DNA of 64,000 nt from Monocercomonoides exilis (lineage: Eukaryota; Preaxostyla; Oxymonadida; Polymastigidae): NCBI GenBank assembly GCA_001643675.2, contig LSRY02000006.1, positions 2,501-66,500 on the forward strand. The letters run 5' to 3'. Of this stretch, positions 30,948 through 41,669 are shown in pieces. Both the position numbers and the translations under genes were made by a program. The notes under the pieces were generated by a model. It saw only the letters and a program-made list of their open reading frames with translations, was not told the origin of the DNA and did not search any database. Each line of letters starts with the position of its first letter. Within the stretch, counting starts at the first letter, position 1.

Positions 30948-31042
30948 TTTTTCAAAAGAAAATATTTGGCTTCTATATTTTGCAAATTAATAATATATAA
31001 TGATCATTCATCAAAAATGTGAGAATTACAAATATCGAAGAA
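30948..31042. promoter_or_regulatory. Short bidirectional intergenic region
   Basis: Two divergent genes start within about 95 bp of each other, so promoters for both must fit in this AT-rich gap or overlap the coding starts. It contains AATTAATAATATATAATG. No defined motif is claimed. Confidence 0.4.
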
Positions 31043-34000
31043 ATGAAAATTTATATCTTAACATTCACTTTTCTAGTAGCCTTCTGGCTCTACCAGCCTG
31101 CCGGAGCAGCCGCGCCTCGGCCGAGTGTGGAGGAGTTGCAGCAATATCTGGCACAGCAGAAGCAAATCATGACGCACGTGAAGCGAGCCACGCCGTTTCA
31201 GGAGCATTCTGGCCTCCAAAGAAAGGTGTTGCCTTTTTTTGAGTGAAAGCGTTTTTGCTATTTATCTATTTTTTTTTTAATAAAAAATAATGATTGTTCT
31301 CTTGAATTCCAACGCTCAACAACAACACCTGCCTTATGAATGCAGGGGAAACAACAAAAATTGGCAGACGATCAATCTTCCTCTTCTTCCTCTTCATCCA
31401 CTTCATCTTCAGTGAGTCATTCAAAATCTGACTTCGAAGCTCAGCTTGTGGAGGTGATTCAGAAGACGATGACTGAATTCACACAGAAGCTTTTGACCAC
31501 CACACAAAACACGCTGTTTGCGCAGGCAAAAGAAGGAGCCGAAAGATGCAACACAAAGCCGAAGGAAGCAGCAGCCAAACAGCCGACAGCCACACAGCAA
31601 AAGAGCGGGGCAGACAGAAGCCCCAGAGCAGCGGGCACTCCACGCCCAGCAGCCAGCAATGTCTTTTCGAGGCTCTCTTCTTCTTCTTCACCCTCTCCTT
31701 CTTCTCCATCGCCTGACTCTTCTGCCACACGAAAGAGAAGCAGCTCTTCGTCATCGCCCACAACAGCGATGCTTGCCAAGAAGTTTGAGTGTCTGAAGTC
31801 GACGCTCGACCAGTCGAAGGCGAGGCAGCTGGGGCCGAATGCATCGAAGCTTGTCCGATCGTCTCCGCCTCAGAAAAAGGCAGGCGATGGATCGAGTGTG
31901 CCATCTGTGGCGTCTCCGCTGCAAAGGAGCAGTCAGTCGCCAGGCGCCAGAAGGGTGCAGAGGCGAGTGAACATCGTCCGCCCCGACGCGTCTGTGGCGA
32001 AGCAGACAGGCTGTGCAGCGCCGAAAGAGGCAGCAGCACGCGAAGGCACATGCGCTCTGGCGGGAGAGGAGCCCCACACGCCAGTGAGGGTGCAGGGGAA
32101 GGGGCAGGCACCAGCGCTTCCATCCCTTCCGGTGCTTCCAGCGATGACGCCCACGCAGTCTCTTCGGGTGGCGCGGGAGTTTATTGTGAGTGGCGTGGCG
32201 AAGGAGAAAGAAGGCGAGCTGGATGTGGCGCTTCCGCTGTATGCGTATGCACTGGCGCTGCTGCGAGACAGCGACGAGCTGAAAGAGAAGGTGAGGAAGC
32301 TGAAGGAGAGGACAGAGAAAAAGAGGCAGCTGGAGCTGGAAAAGCGCAGGAAAGAAGAAGAAGAAGAAGAAGAAAAGGAAAAGGATAAGGATAAGGAAAA
32401 GGATGAAGGGAAAATGGAAGAAGATGTGGAAAGTGGGAAGACAAAAGAAAGCAGAGGCAGCTCAAAAAGAAGGAAAAGTGCAGAGAAAACAGAGGAAGGG
32501 AAGGAAGAAGAGAAAGCGAAGAGGAAAAGCAGCAACACGAAAAAAGACCGAAATTCCAAAAAGAGCGAAACATCTTCAGTGCCACAACGAGGAAGCAACA
32601 AAAATGTGGATGGGAAAGAAGAAAAAGAAAAAGAAAGAGAAGAAAAGAAAGAGAAGGCAAAACAAGAGAGAGGAGAAAGGAAGAAAAGCGAGAAAGCGAT
32701 TCGGATGAGAATGAAGAAGACAGAAGAGGAGGGCAGCAGCAATGTGTTTGATTACGACATGAGCGACTTTGAAGAGGAGGAAGAGGAGGAGGCATCGGCA
32801 GACGAAACAGACGGAGCATCGGAATTCCAGCTGGAGTCAGACGAAGAAGGCGGAGAGACCGACGAGGAGGAGCTGGAAGCGATTGAGCATCACCGCAAAA
32901 TCAGGCGAAGGGGAACAGCCGCAAAAAGAGGATCGACAAAGCAGAGGAGCAGCAGCAGAAGCAGCAGCAGGCAGCAAAAGGGAAAAGAGGAGACAAGCGA
33001 TCCGTCGGCGGAGGCAGTCTCGCAGATTGTGGCTTCTCTGCTTCCATCTGTGATGCTTTCATCGGCACACTCGCCAGACATCCCCCACTTCTGCACAGAC
33101 GCCGCACTGCCCAACCAGACGCCAAATGCGCTGCAAACAGCCAGCGAGCAGAGCAGCGCCAATCAGAGTGCAGTTTTTGACCCGACCATTTCGCCGACGT
33201 CGCTGCGCCTACCAGCCCTTTCGGCGGTGTCTACGCCATCGGCAGACTCGTTCCATCTTCCCCAGCTGCCGTTGGCTGGCACAACATCTCCTTCCATCTC
33301 GCTCTGCTCAGACACACAAAGCCCGTCTCCCTCTCAACTGCATCCGTTTCTCCCATCTTCACTTTCACCATCACTTTCACCATCACCATCACCATTGTCA
33401 TCATCATCAACAACAACATCATCTGCCACTTCACTCCGCAGCATCAATCTGCATTCTTTGAGGCATTCGTCAGCCAGGCGATCGGCTTTGGCATTCTCTT
33501 CGCCTCTTTCGACTGGCTATGCAGCAGTTGCCACGCCTCTTTTGCCAGATGCGAAGGTTGGCCTGCCGCTGGCTCCACTTCAGACACAGACACAGACACA
33601 GACACCCACTTCGACTGCAGACACACTTCAGACACCTTCCTTTTCTGTGACTGACACTTCAACATCTTCTTCATCATCGTCGACATCAATGCCATTTGTG
33701 CACACATCGCATCATCCGTCTCTGTCAGCCTTCAAATCTCGTTCGCTGCACTCGGCATTCACAGCAGGGGCTGAAAGCGACGAAGAGCGGGAGAACAGAG
33801 CAGAAGACAGCGCTGCGCAGAACAGCAGCACGGGAGCTGCAGCAAAAGGGAAAGAGACACTCAAAATCCGCTTTGACGACTCGGACGACGAGAAAGAGGA
33901 AGAAGAGGAGGAAGAGAGTGGAGAGAGTGGAGAAGGTGGAGAGAGTGGAGGAGCAGGTGCAGGGGAGAGGAGGAGGAAGAGGAGGAGGAGTGGGATGGGA

Positions 34001-34363
34001 TGGGTGTTGGAGAGGAGCAGCGGGGGTGCAGGCGAGGAGTGTCCGCAGAAGGAGGCGGAAGAGCGCATTCTGAGAATCCTGAACTTTGGGCAGAAGGAGG
34101 AGATCAAGCATCTGAAGGGGGTGGGAGACAAAAGAGCAACAGCCATCCTCAGCCACAGAGAAGGCACTCTGTTCAACGATGTGTGTTTCTCTTCGTCTCT
34201 CTCTTTTGTTTATTTTTTTTTTCATTTTGATGTTTGGCAAATAAATGTTTTTATTCATTCTTTCTTTCTCCTTTTCTTTCTTTCTGCTCCTTTTCAGGTG
34301 CTCGAGCTGCGGGATGTTGGCTTCTCTGAAAAGATGATCCAGGCCGTTCTGTCTTCTGGTTGA
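31043..34363 (+). CDS. Serine-rich protein with TPR-like segment and Kid-type helix-hairpin-helix tail
   Basis: The exons 31043-31225, 31346-34180 and 34298-34363 are separated by GT-AG introns of 120 and 117 bp, all in phase 0, giving 1027 aa. The middle is low complexity (poly-Ser, Glu/Lys). A short helical segment at about residues 330-375 (REFIVSGVAKEKEGELDVAL) resembles a TPR/MIT hairpin. The C-terminus (about 970-1027) has EEIKHLKGVGDKRATAIL, then the spliced end VLELRDVGFSEKMI, matching the helix-hairpin-helix DNA-binding tail of the chromokinesin Kid/KIF22. No kinesin motor domain is present, so this is not a kinesin as it stands. The first 25 residues are hydrophobic like a signal peptide, at odds with a nuclear role; the AT-rich start may really be intron ending at the CTTTTCTAG near 31075, making the N-terminus uncertain. 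I infer a chromatin or DNA-associated protein. Confidence 0.7.
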
Positions 34364-34805
34364 ACGAGGCTGCAATGCGCCTCAAACACCCAATTGACTG
34401 CTGCTGAGCTGTGCTGCACGAGAAATGCGGCACTTTCTGTTTGCTGCCTTTTTTGCCTTTTTGCCTTTTCCATTTCGAGTGCTGTTGAAGAGAGCCTGCC
34501 AACCAGAAACTGATGCACAACCCATCATCTCAAGCATAACTTTTTGTTTTGTTTTATTTTATTTTTTCCAAACAGAATTGCAAAAAGCAAAAAGAAAAAA
34601 AAGAAAAGAAAAACGGTTTCCGAAGAAAGAAATATCACACAAAAAACAGAACACAAACACAAACACACACAAAAATAGCATAAAAACGGAAAGGCAAACG
34701 GAAAGGCCACAAAAGGATGTTTTGATGCAGACCACATCAAATAAGAGCAGAATGCATTTCGCTGCCCATTGCCTCATTTGAGTGATGGGTGCTTTTTGCT
34801 CAGAT
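34364..34805. other. Convergent 3' intergenic gap
   Basis: About 440 bp between two convergent genes. It holds A-rich and T-rich runs, expected to supply polyadenylation signals for both. No gene is seen. Confidence 0.5.
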
Positions 34806-37800
34806 TCATGTTGGGTCAGCTGTTGATGAGGAAGAGGAAGAAGAAGATGATGATGAAAAGGAAGAAGTGTTGGAAGGAGAAGAGGAAGGAGGCGGGAAGA
34901 AAAGAGGTTTGTGGACAGGCTTTTCAAAGAGGTTGACCGACTTGCTGCCAGGCGACGGGAACGAGAGGAACTTTGCGAACGACGACGACGAGCGCCCGAG
35001 AGGCAGCCCCCGCGACAGAGACAGTGCTGTTCCAGGCAGCGCAACCGAAGACGGCGAAATCGCCATCAGCGCCGACAGCTCAGGCAAGTGCTGGCTATCT
35101 GCTGCTGAATGGGATGTTGGATGGGATGCTGTGCTGACAGGAGAGTGAGAAGGAGCACATTCTGCTTCTGAGGCAGAGGCAGAGGCAGAGGCAGCAGCAG
35201 ACACAGCAGCAGACACAGTCACCGCAGCTGCCGAGGCAGATGCAGCACTCGACGACGACGACGACGACGAAGAAGAAGAAGAAGAAGAAGAAGAAGGGGA
35301 GGAGGAGGAGGCAGGCGACGCAGCTGCCGAAGGCGCCAGATGGCCTGTGCCTGGGCTGAGCTGCAGGTGGCTCGCAAACGGAGGGAACGAGTGCGAGATG
35401 ATGTGCTGCGAGATCAGATACTCGTCTTCTGCACACACACTCGGCACTGCCGGGTTCATCCCTTTTGCCTTGCCTGCCTTCTTCCCCTTTCGCTTCCCCT
35501 TCGGCCTCAGCACCTTCCTCTCCACGCTCCTCCGCATGCTCCCTTTCCGCCTCCCCCGCTTCCGCTGCGCTGCTGCCGGCTGCCGAATTGGCCGAAACAT
35601 TGCAAACGACCCGGCCTCAGACGCTGTTGGCGACACAGCTGGAACAATGTACAGCGGAGAGGGGCGGTGTATTGCAGATGGGGATGAGGCTGAGGATGTT
35701 GAGGATGTTGATGATAAGTGCATTGGCGTCGGTGAATGTGAAGGAGAACGTGAAGGTGAATGTGAAGGCGAAGGCAAAAGCACAGGAGACGGGGAATGTC
35801 TGTGCACATCTGGCGTTGCAGCTTGTGCGCTCGGCGAAGCAGAAAGTTTTGTCTGCTTTGTTGTGATGCTATCCAAAAGCGATTCTGTCTCTCGCTTCAG
35901 CTGGCTGGTTGCATCGCCTGGCTGGCCCTGCTCCAAATCGTCCTGCCGCTCTGCACCTTCCACACTCCCCTTTTCAGCTTGCTCGCCTTCGGCTGCTTCC
36001 TTCGGCTTCCCCGACGAATCGGCTGGCGGCCGGCGCAAAGCAGCCTCCGAAAACTTCAGCCGGTCGAACAGCGCAAACGGCGAGAGAGGAAGCGCCTGGC
36101 CTGCCCGGCTGCTGTCTGCCAGCGGAACCATCTGAATCCTTGGCAGCAGAGAAGACGCCTTTGCCCCTGCCTCGCCCTCCCGCACCAAAGCAGCCGCAAA
36201 GCCTGCCTCGCCAGAAAGCACACCTGGCGCCACAGCATGCGGAAGGCGGACAGGCGGCGAGGACGAAAGACTCCGCTTTGCCTGCGCATCTGGCAGCGGA
36301 ACCAGATCGAGCGGGTGAGGATCAAACAGCGCAGCTGTGGCGGTGGTGGGCAGCGTGTGCAGCTGAGACATCGGCTGTGCCACGGGCAGCGCACTCCCCA
36401 CGCCTTGCTTCGTCACCGGCGAGGAGGCAGCAGTCGCCTCGCTCGCCCCGTGGCTGCGCTGACTCTGCGGCGTCGCCAGCGCTTTTGTCGGATGCGGCGG
36501 CGACTCCACAAAAGAACGGGCTGGCGAACGCCCGGGCAGGCGCTCTGCTTTCGGCTGCTGTGCCAAGCGCCGCCGCTCAGCTGCACCCGAAAACGGACGA
36601 GGAGGCACGCGGATGCCCAGCCGTGCCACCACACGCTCAAGCGGCTCATCTGAATCTGCCTCATCTTCACCTCCGCTGTTGTTGTTGCTGCTGCTTCTGC
36701 TGCTGCTCATGTCGATATCGCTGTCGCTGTCGCTGTCGCTGTCGCTCTCTTCATTCAGACGGAGATTCAACAAAATCTCATCCCCAACTGCTTCTGCTTC
36801 CGCTTTTGCTTCAATCGCTCTCTTCTTTTTCTCTTTCTTCTTTTTCTCTTCTGAAGCATCATCATCATCATCATCATTGTTTGAAAAAGAAGAAGAAGAA
36901 GAAGAAGAAGAAGAGCGATGTGCTTGTGTGTTCTGCCTGCCATCCTCATCCCCTGCAATGCTGCTCTCCTCGTCTTCCTTGCCAAACCTTGTCTCGTCTG
37001 AATGCACATCGCTTTTGCTGTCGAAGTTGCCTGCCAATCCGCCCAAAGAAGAGCACCCCTTTCTGAGCTGTCTGCTGTGCTCAGCTGCTGCACCAATCGA
37101 ACGGGGTGACGATGACTGCGAAGACAAGCCCTCACCAAAATGCTCCTCGGTTGGTGTCTGAATCGGAGAGTTCAGAAAAGACGAGTCGCTGTTCGAAAAA
37201 GGATCTTCCAATTCGTCTTCTTCTCTTGCTTCTTCTTCTTCTTCTTCTTCTTCCATTTTCTCTTTTTCTTTTTCTTTTGCACCCTCCTCTTTTTGCCAAA
37301 CAGCATCCAGATTGCTTTTCTCTTCCTCCTCTCCCTCATTCTCTCTTTCATTTCCCTCTTTTTTATCTTCCTTTCCTTCTTCCTCTTCTTCCTCTTCTGG
37401 CTGTTCTGCTTCTGCTCTTCCATCCTCTTCGTTCTCTTCGTTCTCTTCATCCTCTTCGTTCTCTCCATTCAGCTCTTTCTGAATGCTTCCCGCTGCCTTT
37501 CGCTTCCTCCTCCTTCGCAGCCTTTTCGAGCGGCTCGGCGCAGACCAATCCAAAACACGCGATCTCTTCTTTCTCGAAGCTGCCTTCGAAGACACCTGAA
37601 AAGACGCTGAATGTCTGGCCACTTTTGCTGGCTGTGTCTGTTCTGCACCATCGACTGCAATCCTTTTGCTCTCTTCTGCAGCTGCCTCATCCTCCCACAC
37701 ACCCAAGCTCCGATCTTTGGTTGCTGGCGAAAAGGGCGAAAAAGACAATGGAGGTGGAGGCGGCGATGAAATTGGACTTTCAACAGGAAACGAGGAGAGA

Positions 37801-40800
37801 AGCAGCAGAAGCTCCTTTTTCATCGGTTTCTTGTGCTTCCCAACCACAAAAGCGCTGCTTCCACTCTCAAATCCTGTTTTCTGGCTGTCTTCGCCTTCGT
37901 CCTTGCAACTTCGCGAGTTGTGGGTGGCAACACTCTCAAACACACTCTCTGCCAGCAGCGGAGCAGACAACTCATCTTCAGCTGCTCTGCCAATCGCATC
38001 ACGTGAAGTGTCGCCTGCAAACCCAGCTTCATCCAAAGAATCTGATGGCATATCATCTCTTCCTCTGCTTTCCTCTGCTTTCTCTTCTGCTCCATCCTCC
38101 CTGTCTCTTCTGCTGCTTCTATTGCTGCTTCTGTGCTCGTCTGCCCCTTCCACTTTGTCTGTGCTGCCTTGACTGTCTTCTGAGCATCGCATGTTTTCAT
38201 CCTCTTTTTCCATCCAATGCTCCTCCACAGCATTTGCCCCGCCTTCTTTCGTCTGCCCATCTGCTGCAGATTCTGAAACTGACTCCGATTCCGACACTTT
38301 TGGCAATGCCAGCAGCGGCAATCCATCTTTCATTTCTGCCTCTCCGTTGGATGGCTGCTGCGCATGCTGAACATCCGCCAAGAGCTGTTTCTGTGCTTCT
38401 TCACCCATCCCGCTCACCCCTTCCTCAAACAACGTCTCATATTCTCGTCTCCGACGCCGCGCTTTTTTCTTCCCATTCGAAGCTCCTTTTGTTGCCACAG
38501 CTGCTTCCACAGCTGCTTCCTTCTCTGGTTTTGCTTCTGCTGTCCCTTTTCCTTCATCTTCTTTCTCAGAATCACCATCTTCGTCTTTTGCAATCAGAAT
38601 GACTCTTTTCGTCTGTTGCCCTCTGACCGAAGATCCTTCACGTGCATCGCTGATTCTCCCATCCAAACCCAAATGCTCCTTCTTCCCAGCACTTTCGCCC
38701 TTTCCCCCCTCTCCTTTCAGATCCCCTGTTCTTTCTGCTTTCTCAGCATTTCCCTCCTCGCTTTGCCCAGCCTCCCTTCCATCCCTTCCATCCCTTCCCT
38801 TCCCTTCTTCCTTTGCTCCTTTCCCCTGCCATCTCGCTTCTGGCCGTGCTGCCCGCCTCCCTGCTCTGCTGTCTGCCCTTTTCCTCCTCCGCGGAGGTGT
38901 CGGCCTCCACTCTTTTTCGCTGTCTCCATCGTCTTCCTCTTCCTCTTCTTCCTCTTTCACTTCCTTTCTGCTCTTTTCTCCTTTTCCTTCTGCTGCCTCT
39001 TCCTTCTTTGCTTCATCATTTCCCTTCGCACTCTGCTTTTCTTCCTCTTTTTCTGTCTCTGTCGCAACACTGTCTTCTGCTTCTTCTGCCTCTTCTGCCT
39101 CTCTTTCACCCAGCCGCATCCTCTTCCCATTGCCTCCACTGCCTCCTGCCCCGCTTCTCTCTTTCAATGCTTCCAGTCTGCCCTCTTCAAACATCCTTTT
39201 TCTCGGCGCTGCCTCGTCTGCTCTCTCTTTCGCATTCACCTCTTGCAACTCAAGCCCCTGCCGCCTTCTTTTCGCTCTGCCCTGCCACGATCCCCTGCTT
39301 TTCAGCAGACGTCTGACAATCCCTCGTTTCACTCCTCTCCTTTTTTCTTCATTCTCCGCCTCATCCTTCCTGCTCCCAGCGGCGCCTTCTTCTGCTCCTT
39401 CTTTTGTCTCCTCAGCAGAATCACCCATTTCACCGCTGGGGCAGCCATCCCACTCAGACGGATGCGCAGCCAGGTGCCCAGCTCCAGCACTGCCCTCTCC
39501 CTCAGACTCCGTCTCTTCGCTGTCTGCTCTGCTTTCTTCATCCACCTCCCCATCCCCCTCAAATGCGCTGCTTCGACCAGCTCCTGCCTTCTCATCTGCC
39601 CCAGCCTTCCTCTTCCTTCTGCTCCGATGCTCCTGCACCGCCTGGCGCCACAGCTGCCACGCCAAAAAGAAAGGAAAACAAGAGCCTGCAAACAGCGACC
39701 TCTTCTGTGGTTTTTGTGTTTCCGATGCTGGCAATGCTGGTGATGCTGGCAATGCTGGTGATGCTGACAATGCATTCACTTCTGATCCCAGCTGCGTGTC
39801 TGCTCTGCCTTCTCCATTCTCTGCATCGCCAGCTGAGCCTGCTTTGTCGCTCTTTGGCTCAGCCGAAGAAGTCAGTGAAGAGGAAGAGGAAACGGAAGAT
39901 GAAGAGGAAGAGGAAATTGAATTTGCATTTGTTGTTGTTGTTGCTGTTGGAGGAGGAGGAGGTGGTGGTGGTGGAATTGATGATAAACATTCGCTCTTCT
40001 CTTTCTTTTCCGAAAACAGTCGAAAAAGACTGCTCAGCGGAGAAGACGACCGAATGATTGCTTCTGTTGCACGCTTCCTCTCAAAAGCAGGCGTTGCGCA
40101 CAAACAATGCTGGCTCCACTTTGGCGAGTCAAACTGATTGGAAAGGAGCTCAGACGAGCCCAGCGATGATGCAGTTCTCTTGTGCGAAGGATGAGAAGAA
40201 TGAGAAGTCGGTGAGAGCGACATGCCATCTGACACTGGATGGCGCAAGGCATCCAAGCTGTTGTGTTTCTTCTGCTTCTGCCGCTCCGCTTGCATTCGCC
40301 TGGCGCTCTTCTGCTTCTCTCCAGACAACTTCTGCTGCTCCCCAATCACTCTTCTTCCCTTTGTGCTTTGCGCTCCCTCTTTTCCAACCACTCTCTTCGG
40401 AATCGATTGCTCCTTCATCAAAGCGCCTGCTCTCCTTCTGCTCCCATTCCCCTCAAGAGCATCGCCTCCTCCATTTCTGCTTTGGTTTCTCGTTCTCGTT
40501 CTCGTTCTGGCAGCGCTGCTGTTCAGCCCCCGAAACGAGAATGTCCGATGGAAGGCGCCAAACCCATGCGGCTGCCGTCGCACCTGAAGCCCCAGCACCT
40601 TCGTCTCTGCCTTCATTCTGCTGTATTTCCTCCGCAGCTCCTCTGCCTCCTCAATTCTGCTCTGCTCCTCAAGCTCCATCTCCAGCGCTGCTCCTTTCTC
40701 TCGCACTCCTCCTTCTCCGCTTCGCCCTTCCCGCGTCTCCCTCAGCCGAGCCGCTTTCTTCTCACACCGCCCATTCCCCAGCTTCTGCTCTTGCTTCTCC

Positions 40801-41543
40801 AGCAAAAAATGCTCATCTGCACGATGATGCCGAATTCTGCTGCGTCTGCTGTGCTTGCGATGCATTTCATGAATCTGCTCTTCACTGCCCAAAATGTTCT
40901 CTCGCGGGTGACTCAGCAAGCGCTCTCCCAGAACAAGGCGCTCTTTCATCTGCTCCTTCTCGTTTGGTGCTTCTCTCTGGTGCATGTGTTCATTCCGATG
41001 ATGATGATGATGGTGGTGGTGGTGGTGATTTGGACGGTGATGATGGTGGTGATGGTGCGACTGGTCGTTCTGAGACAAAGGTTGAGCAGCCCGTGTTTGT
41101 TGCTTCGAAGGCGGAAATGAGCTGCGAGACGGAGAAGTCGCCCTCAGCGCTTGTGAAGGATCTGCTGCGTCTGCTGCTCCCAGACACCGATCGTAGTCCG
41201 CATGGAAATATTGTGCGCGCGCAGATGGAGACGAAACACTCTGCGACGGCACAGAAGGCAACACCTGCCGCTCCGGCGTCCACGAAAACGACGACGGGCT
41301 CCGTCGGCTTCCAGGCGGCGTCAGCTGCGCAGCTGGCGCATCGTCAAGCAGACGCGAAGTCACGAAGACCGACGAGCCTGGCGTTTTGTTCTCCTGGCTG
41401 ATGCTGAACAAATACCCATCTCCTGCACGCTGTTGCTGCTGATGCTGATGCTGATGCTGATGCTGTTGATGCTGCTGCATGCGCCCGCTCTTGTCAACGC
41501 GCCTCGATATCTTCTCAATCAGCATCATGAACTGAGCTGCCAA
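34806..41543 (-). CDS. Very large Ser/Glu/Lys-rich low-complexity protein (main exon)
   Basis: One open frame of 2245 codons with high G+C. The N-terminal part has Gln/His repeats and His tracts (about 25-35, 165-185), then a charged coiled stretch. Most of the rest alternates Glu/Lys/Arg-rich blocks with Ser tracts coded by GAAGAAGAA/GACGAC microsatellites on the plus strand. A short conserved-looking segment reads LERVVARLGIRVPPRPFSG, and a basic block AQRKRGRRKGSMRRSVERK lies near residue 2000. No enzyme domain is recognised. Basic and acidic disordered blocks suggest a nuclear or scaffold protein. The ATG at 41543 is probably not the true start: upstream DNA to about 43130 holds exon-like sequence, and an AG acceptor at 41532-41533 joins in phase to an exon at 41670-41747. 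Confidence 0.7.
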   Translation of the reverse strand: MAAQFMMLIEKISRRVDKSGRMQQHQQHQHQHQHQQQQRAGDGYLFSISQENKTPGSSVFVTSRLLDDAPAAQLTPPGSRRSPSSFSWTPERQVLPSVPSQSVSSPSARAQYFHADYDRCLGAADAADPSQALRATSPSRSSFPPSKQQTRAAQPLSQNDQSHHHHHHHRPNHHHHHHHHHHRNEHMHQREAPNEKEQMKERLVLGERLLSHPRENILGSEEQIHEMHRKHSRRSRIRHHRADEHFLLEKQEQKLGNGRCEKKAARLRETREGRSGEGGVREKGAALEMELEEQSRIEEAEELRRKYSRMKAETKVLGLQVRRQPHGFGAFHRTFSFRGLNSSAARTRTRTRNQSRNGGGDALEGNGSRRRAGALMKEQSIPKRVVGKEGAQSTKGRRVIGEQQKLSGEKQKSARRMQAERQKQKKHNSLDALRHPVSDGMSLSPTSHSSHPSHKRTASSLGSSELLSNQFDSPKWSQHCLCATPAFERKRATEAIIRSSSPLSSLFRLFSEKKEKSECLSSIPPPPPPPPPTATTTTNANSISSSSSSSVSSSSSLTSSAEPKSDKAGSAGDAENGEGRADTQLGSEVNALSASPALPASPALPASETQKPQKRSLFAGSCFPFFLAWQLWRQAVQEHRSRRKRKAGADEKAGAGRSSAFEGDGEVDEESRADSEETESEGEGSAGAGHLAAHPSEWDGCPSGEMGDSAEETKEGAEEGAAGSRKDEAENEEKRRGVKRGIVRRLLKSRGSWQGRAKRRRQGLELQEVNAKERADEAAPRKRMFEEGRLEALKERSGAGGSGGNGKRMRLGEREAEEAEEAEDSVATETEKEEEKQSAKGNDEAKKEEAAEGKGEKSRKEVKEEEEEEEDDGDSEKEWRPTPPRRRKRADSRAGRRAARPEARWQGKGAKEEGKGRDGRDGREAGQSEEGNAEKAERTGDLKGEGGKGESAGKKEHLGLDGRISDAREGSSVRGQQTKRVILIAKDEDGDSEKEDEGKGTAEAKPEKEAAVEAAVATKGASNGKKKARRRRREYETLFEEGVSGMGEEAQKQLLADVQHAQQPSNGEAEMKDGLPLLALPKVSESESVSESAADGQTKEGGANAVEEHWMEKEDENMRCSEDSQGSTDKVEGADEHRSSNRSSRRDREDGAEEKAEESRGRDDMPSDSLDEAGFAGDTSRDAIGRAAEDELSAPLLAESVFESVATHNSRSCKDEGEDSQKTGFESGSSAFVVGKHKKPMKKELLLLLSSFPVESPISSPPPPPLSFSPFSPATKDRSLGVWEDEAAAEESKRIAVDGAEQTQPAKVARHSASFQVSSKAASRKKRSRVLDWSAPSRSKRLRRRRKRKAAGSIQKELNGENEEDEENEENEEDGRAEAEQPEEEEEEEGKEDKKEGNERENEGEEEEKSNLDAVWQKEEGAKEKEKEKMEEEEEEEEAREEDELEDPFSNSDSSFLNSPIQTPTEEHFGEGLSSQSSSPRSIGAAAEHSRQLRKGCSSLGGLAGNFDSKSDVHSDETRFGKEDEESSIAGDEDGRQNTQAHRSSSSSSSSSFSNNDDDDDDASEEKKKKEKKKRAIEAKAEAEAVGDEILLNLRLNEESDSDSDSDSDIDMSSSRSSSNNNSGGEDEADSDEPLERVVARLGIRVPPRPFSGAAERRRLAQQPKAERLPGRSPARSFVESPPHPTKALATPQSQRSHGASEATAASSPVTKQGVGSALPVAQPMSQLHTLPTTATAALFDPHPLDLVPLPDAQAKRSLSSSPPVRLPHAVAPGVLSGEAGFAAALVREGEAGAKASSLLPRIQMVPLADSSRAGQALPLSPFALFDRLKFSEAALRRPPADSSGKPKEAAEGEQAEKGSVEGAERQDDLEQGQPGDATSQLKRETESLLDSITTKQTKLSASPSAQAATPDVHRHSPSPVLLPSPSHSPSRSPSHSPTPMHLSSTSSTSSASSPSAIHRPSPLYIVPAVSPTASEAGSFAMFRPIRQPAAAQRKRGRRKGSMRRSVERKVLRPKGKRKGKKAGKAKGMNPAVPSVCAEDEYLISQHIISHSFPPFASHLQLSPGTGHLAPSAAASPASSSSPSSSSSSSSSSSSSSSSAASASAAAVTVSAAVSAAASASASASEAECAPSHSPVSTASHPTSHSAADSQHLPELSALMAISPSSVALPGTALSLSRGLPLGRSSSSFAKFLSFPSPGSKSVNLFEKPVHKPLFFPPPSSSPSNTSSFSSSSSSSSSSSTADPT

Positions 41544-41669
41544 TGAAGCAAGTTGAGGGAAAAAATGAAAGTGAAAGTGGAAAAAAGTCGCATTTGGGAA
41601 GCGTGTGAAATGAAGGCAGAATTATGTGATTGAAAGAAATATCTGTTTAAAAAAAAAGAAAAGAAAAAC

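Noticed and set aside
34806-41543. Many long plus-strand ORFs (up to about 512 codons) overlapping this interval, such as 38599-40137
   Set aside because: They are antisense readings of the long minus-strand frame: GC-rich repetitive codons keep other frames open, and their products are Leu/Ser/Pro-rich low complexity.
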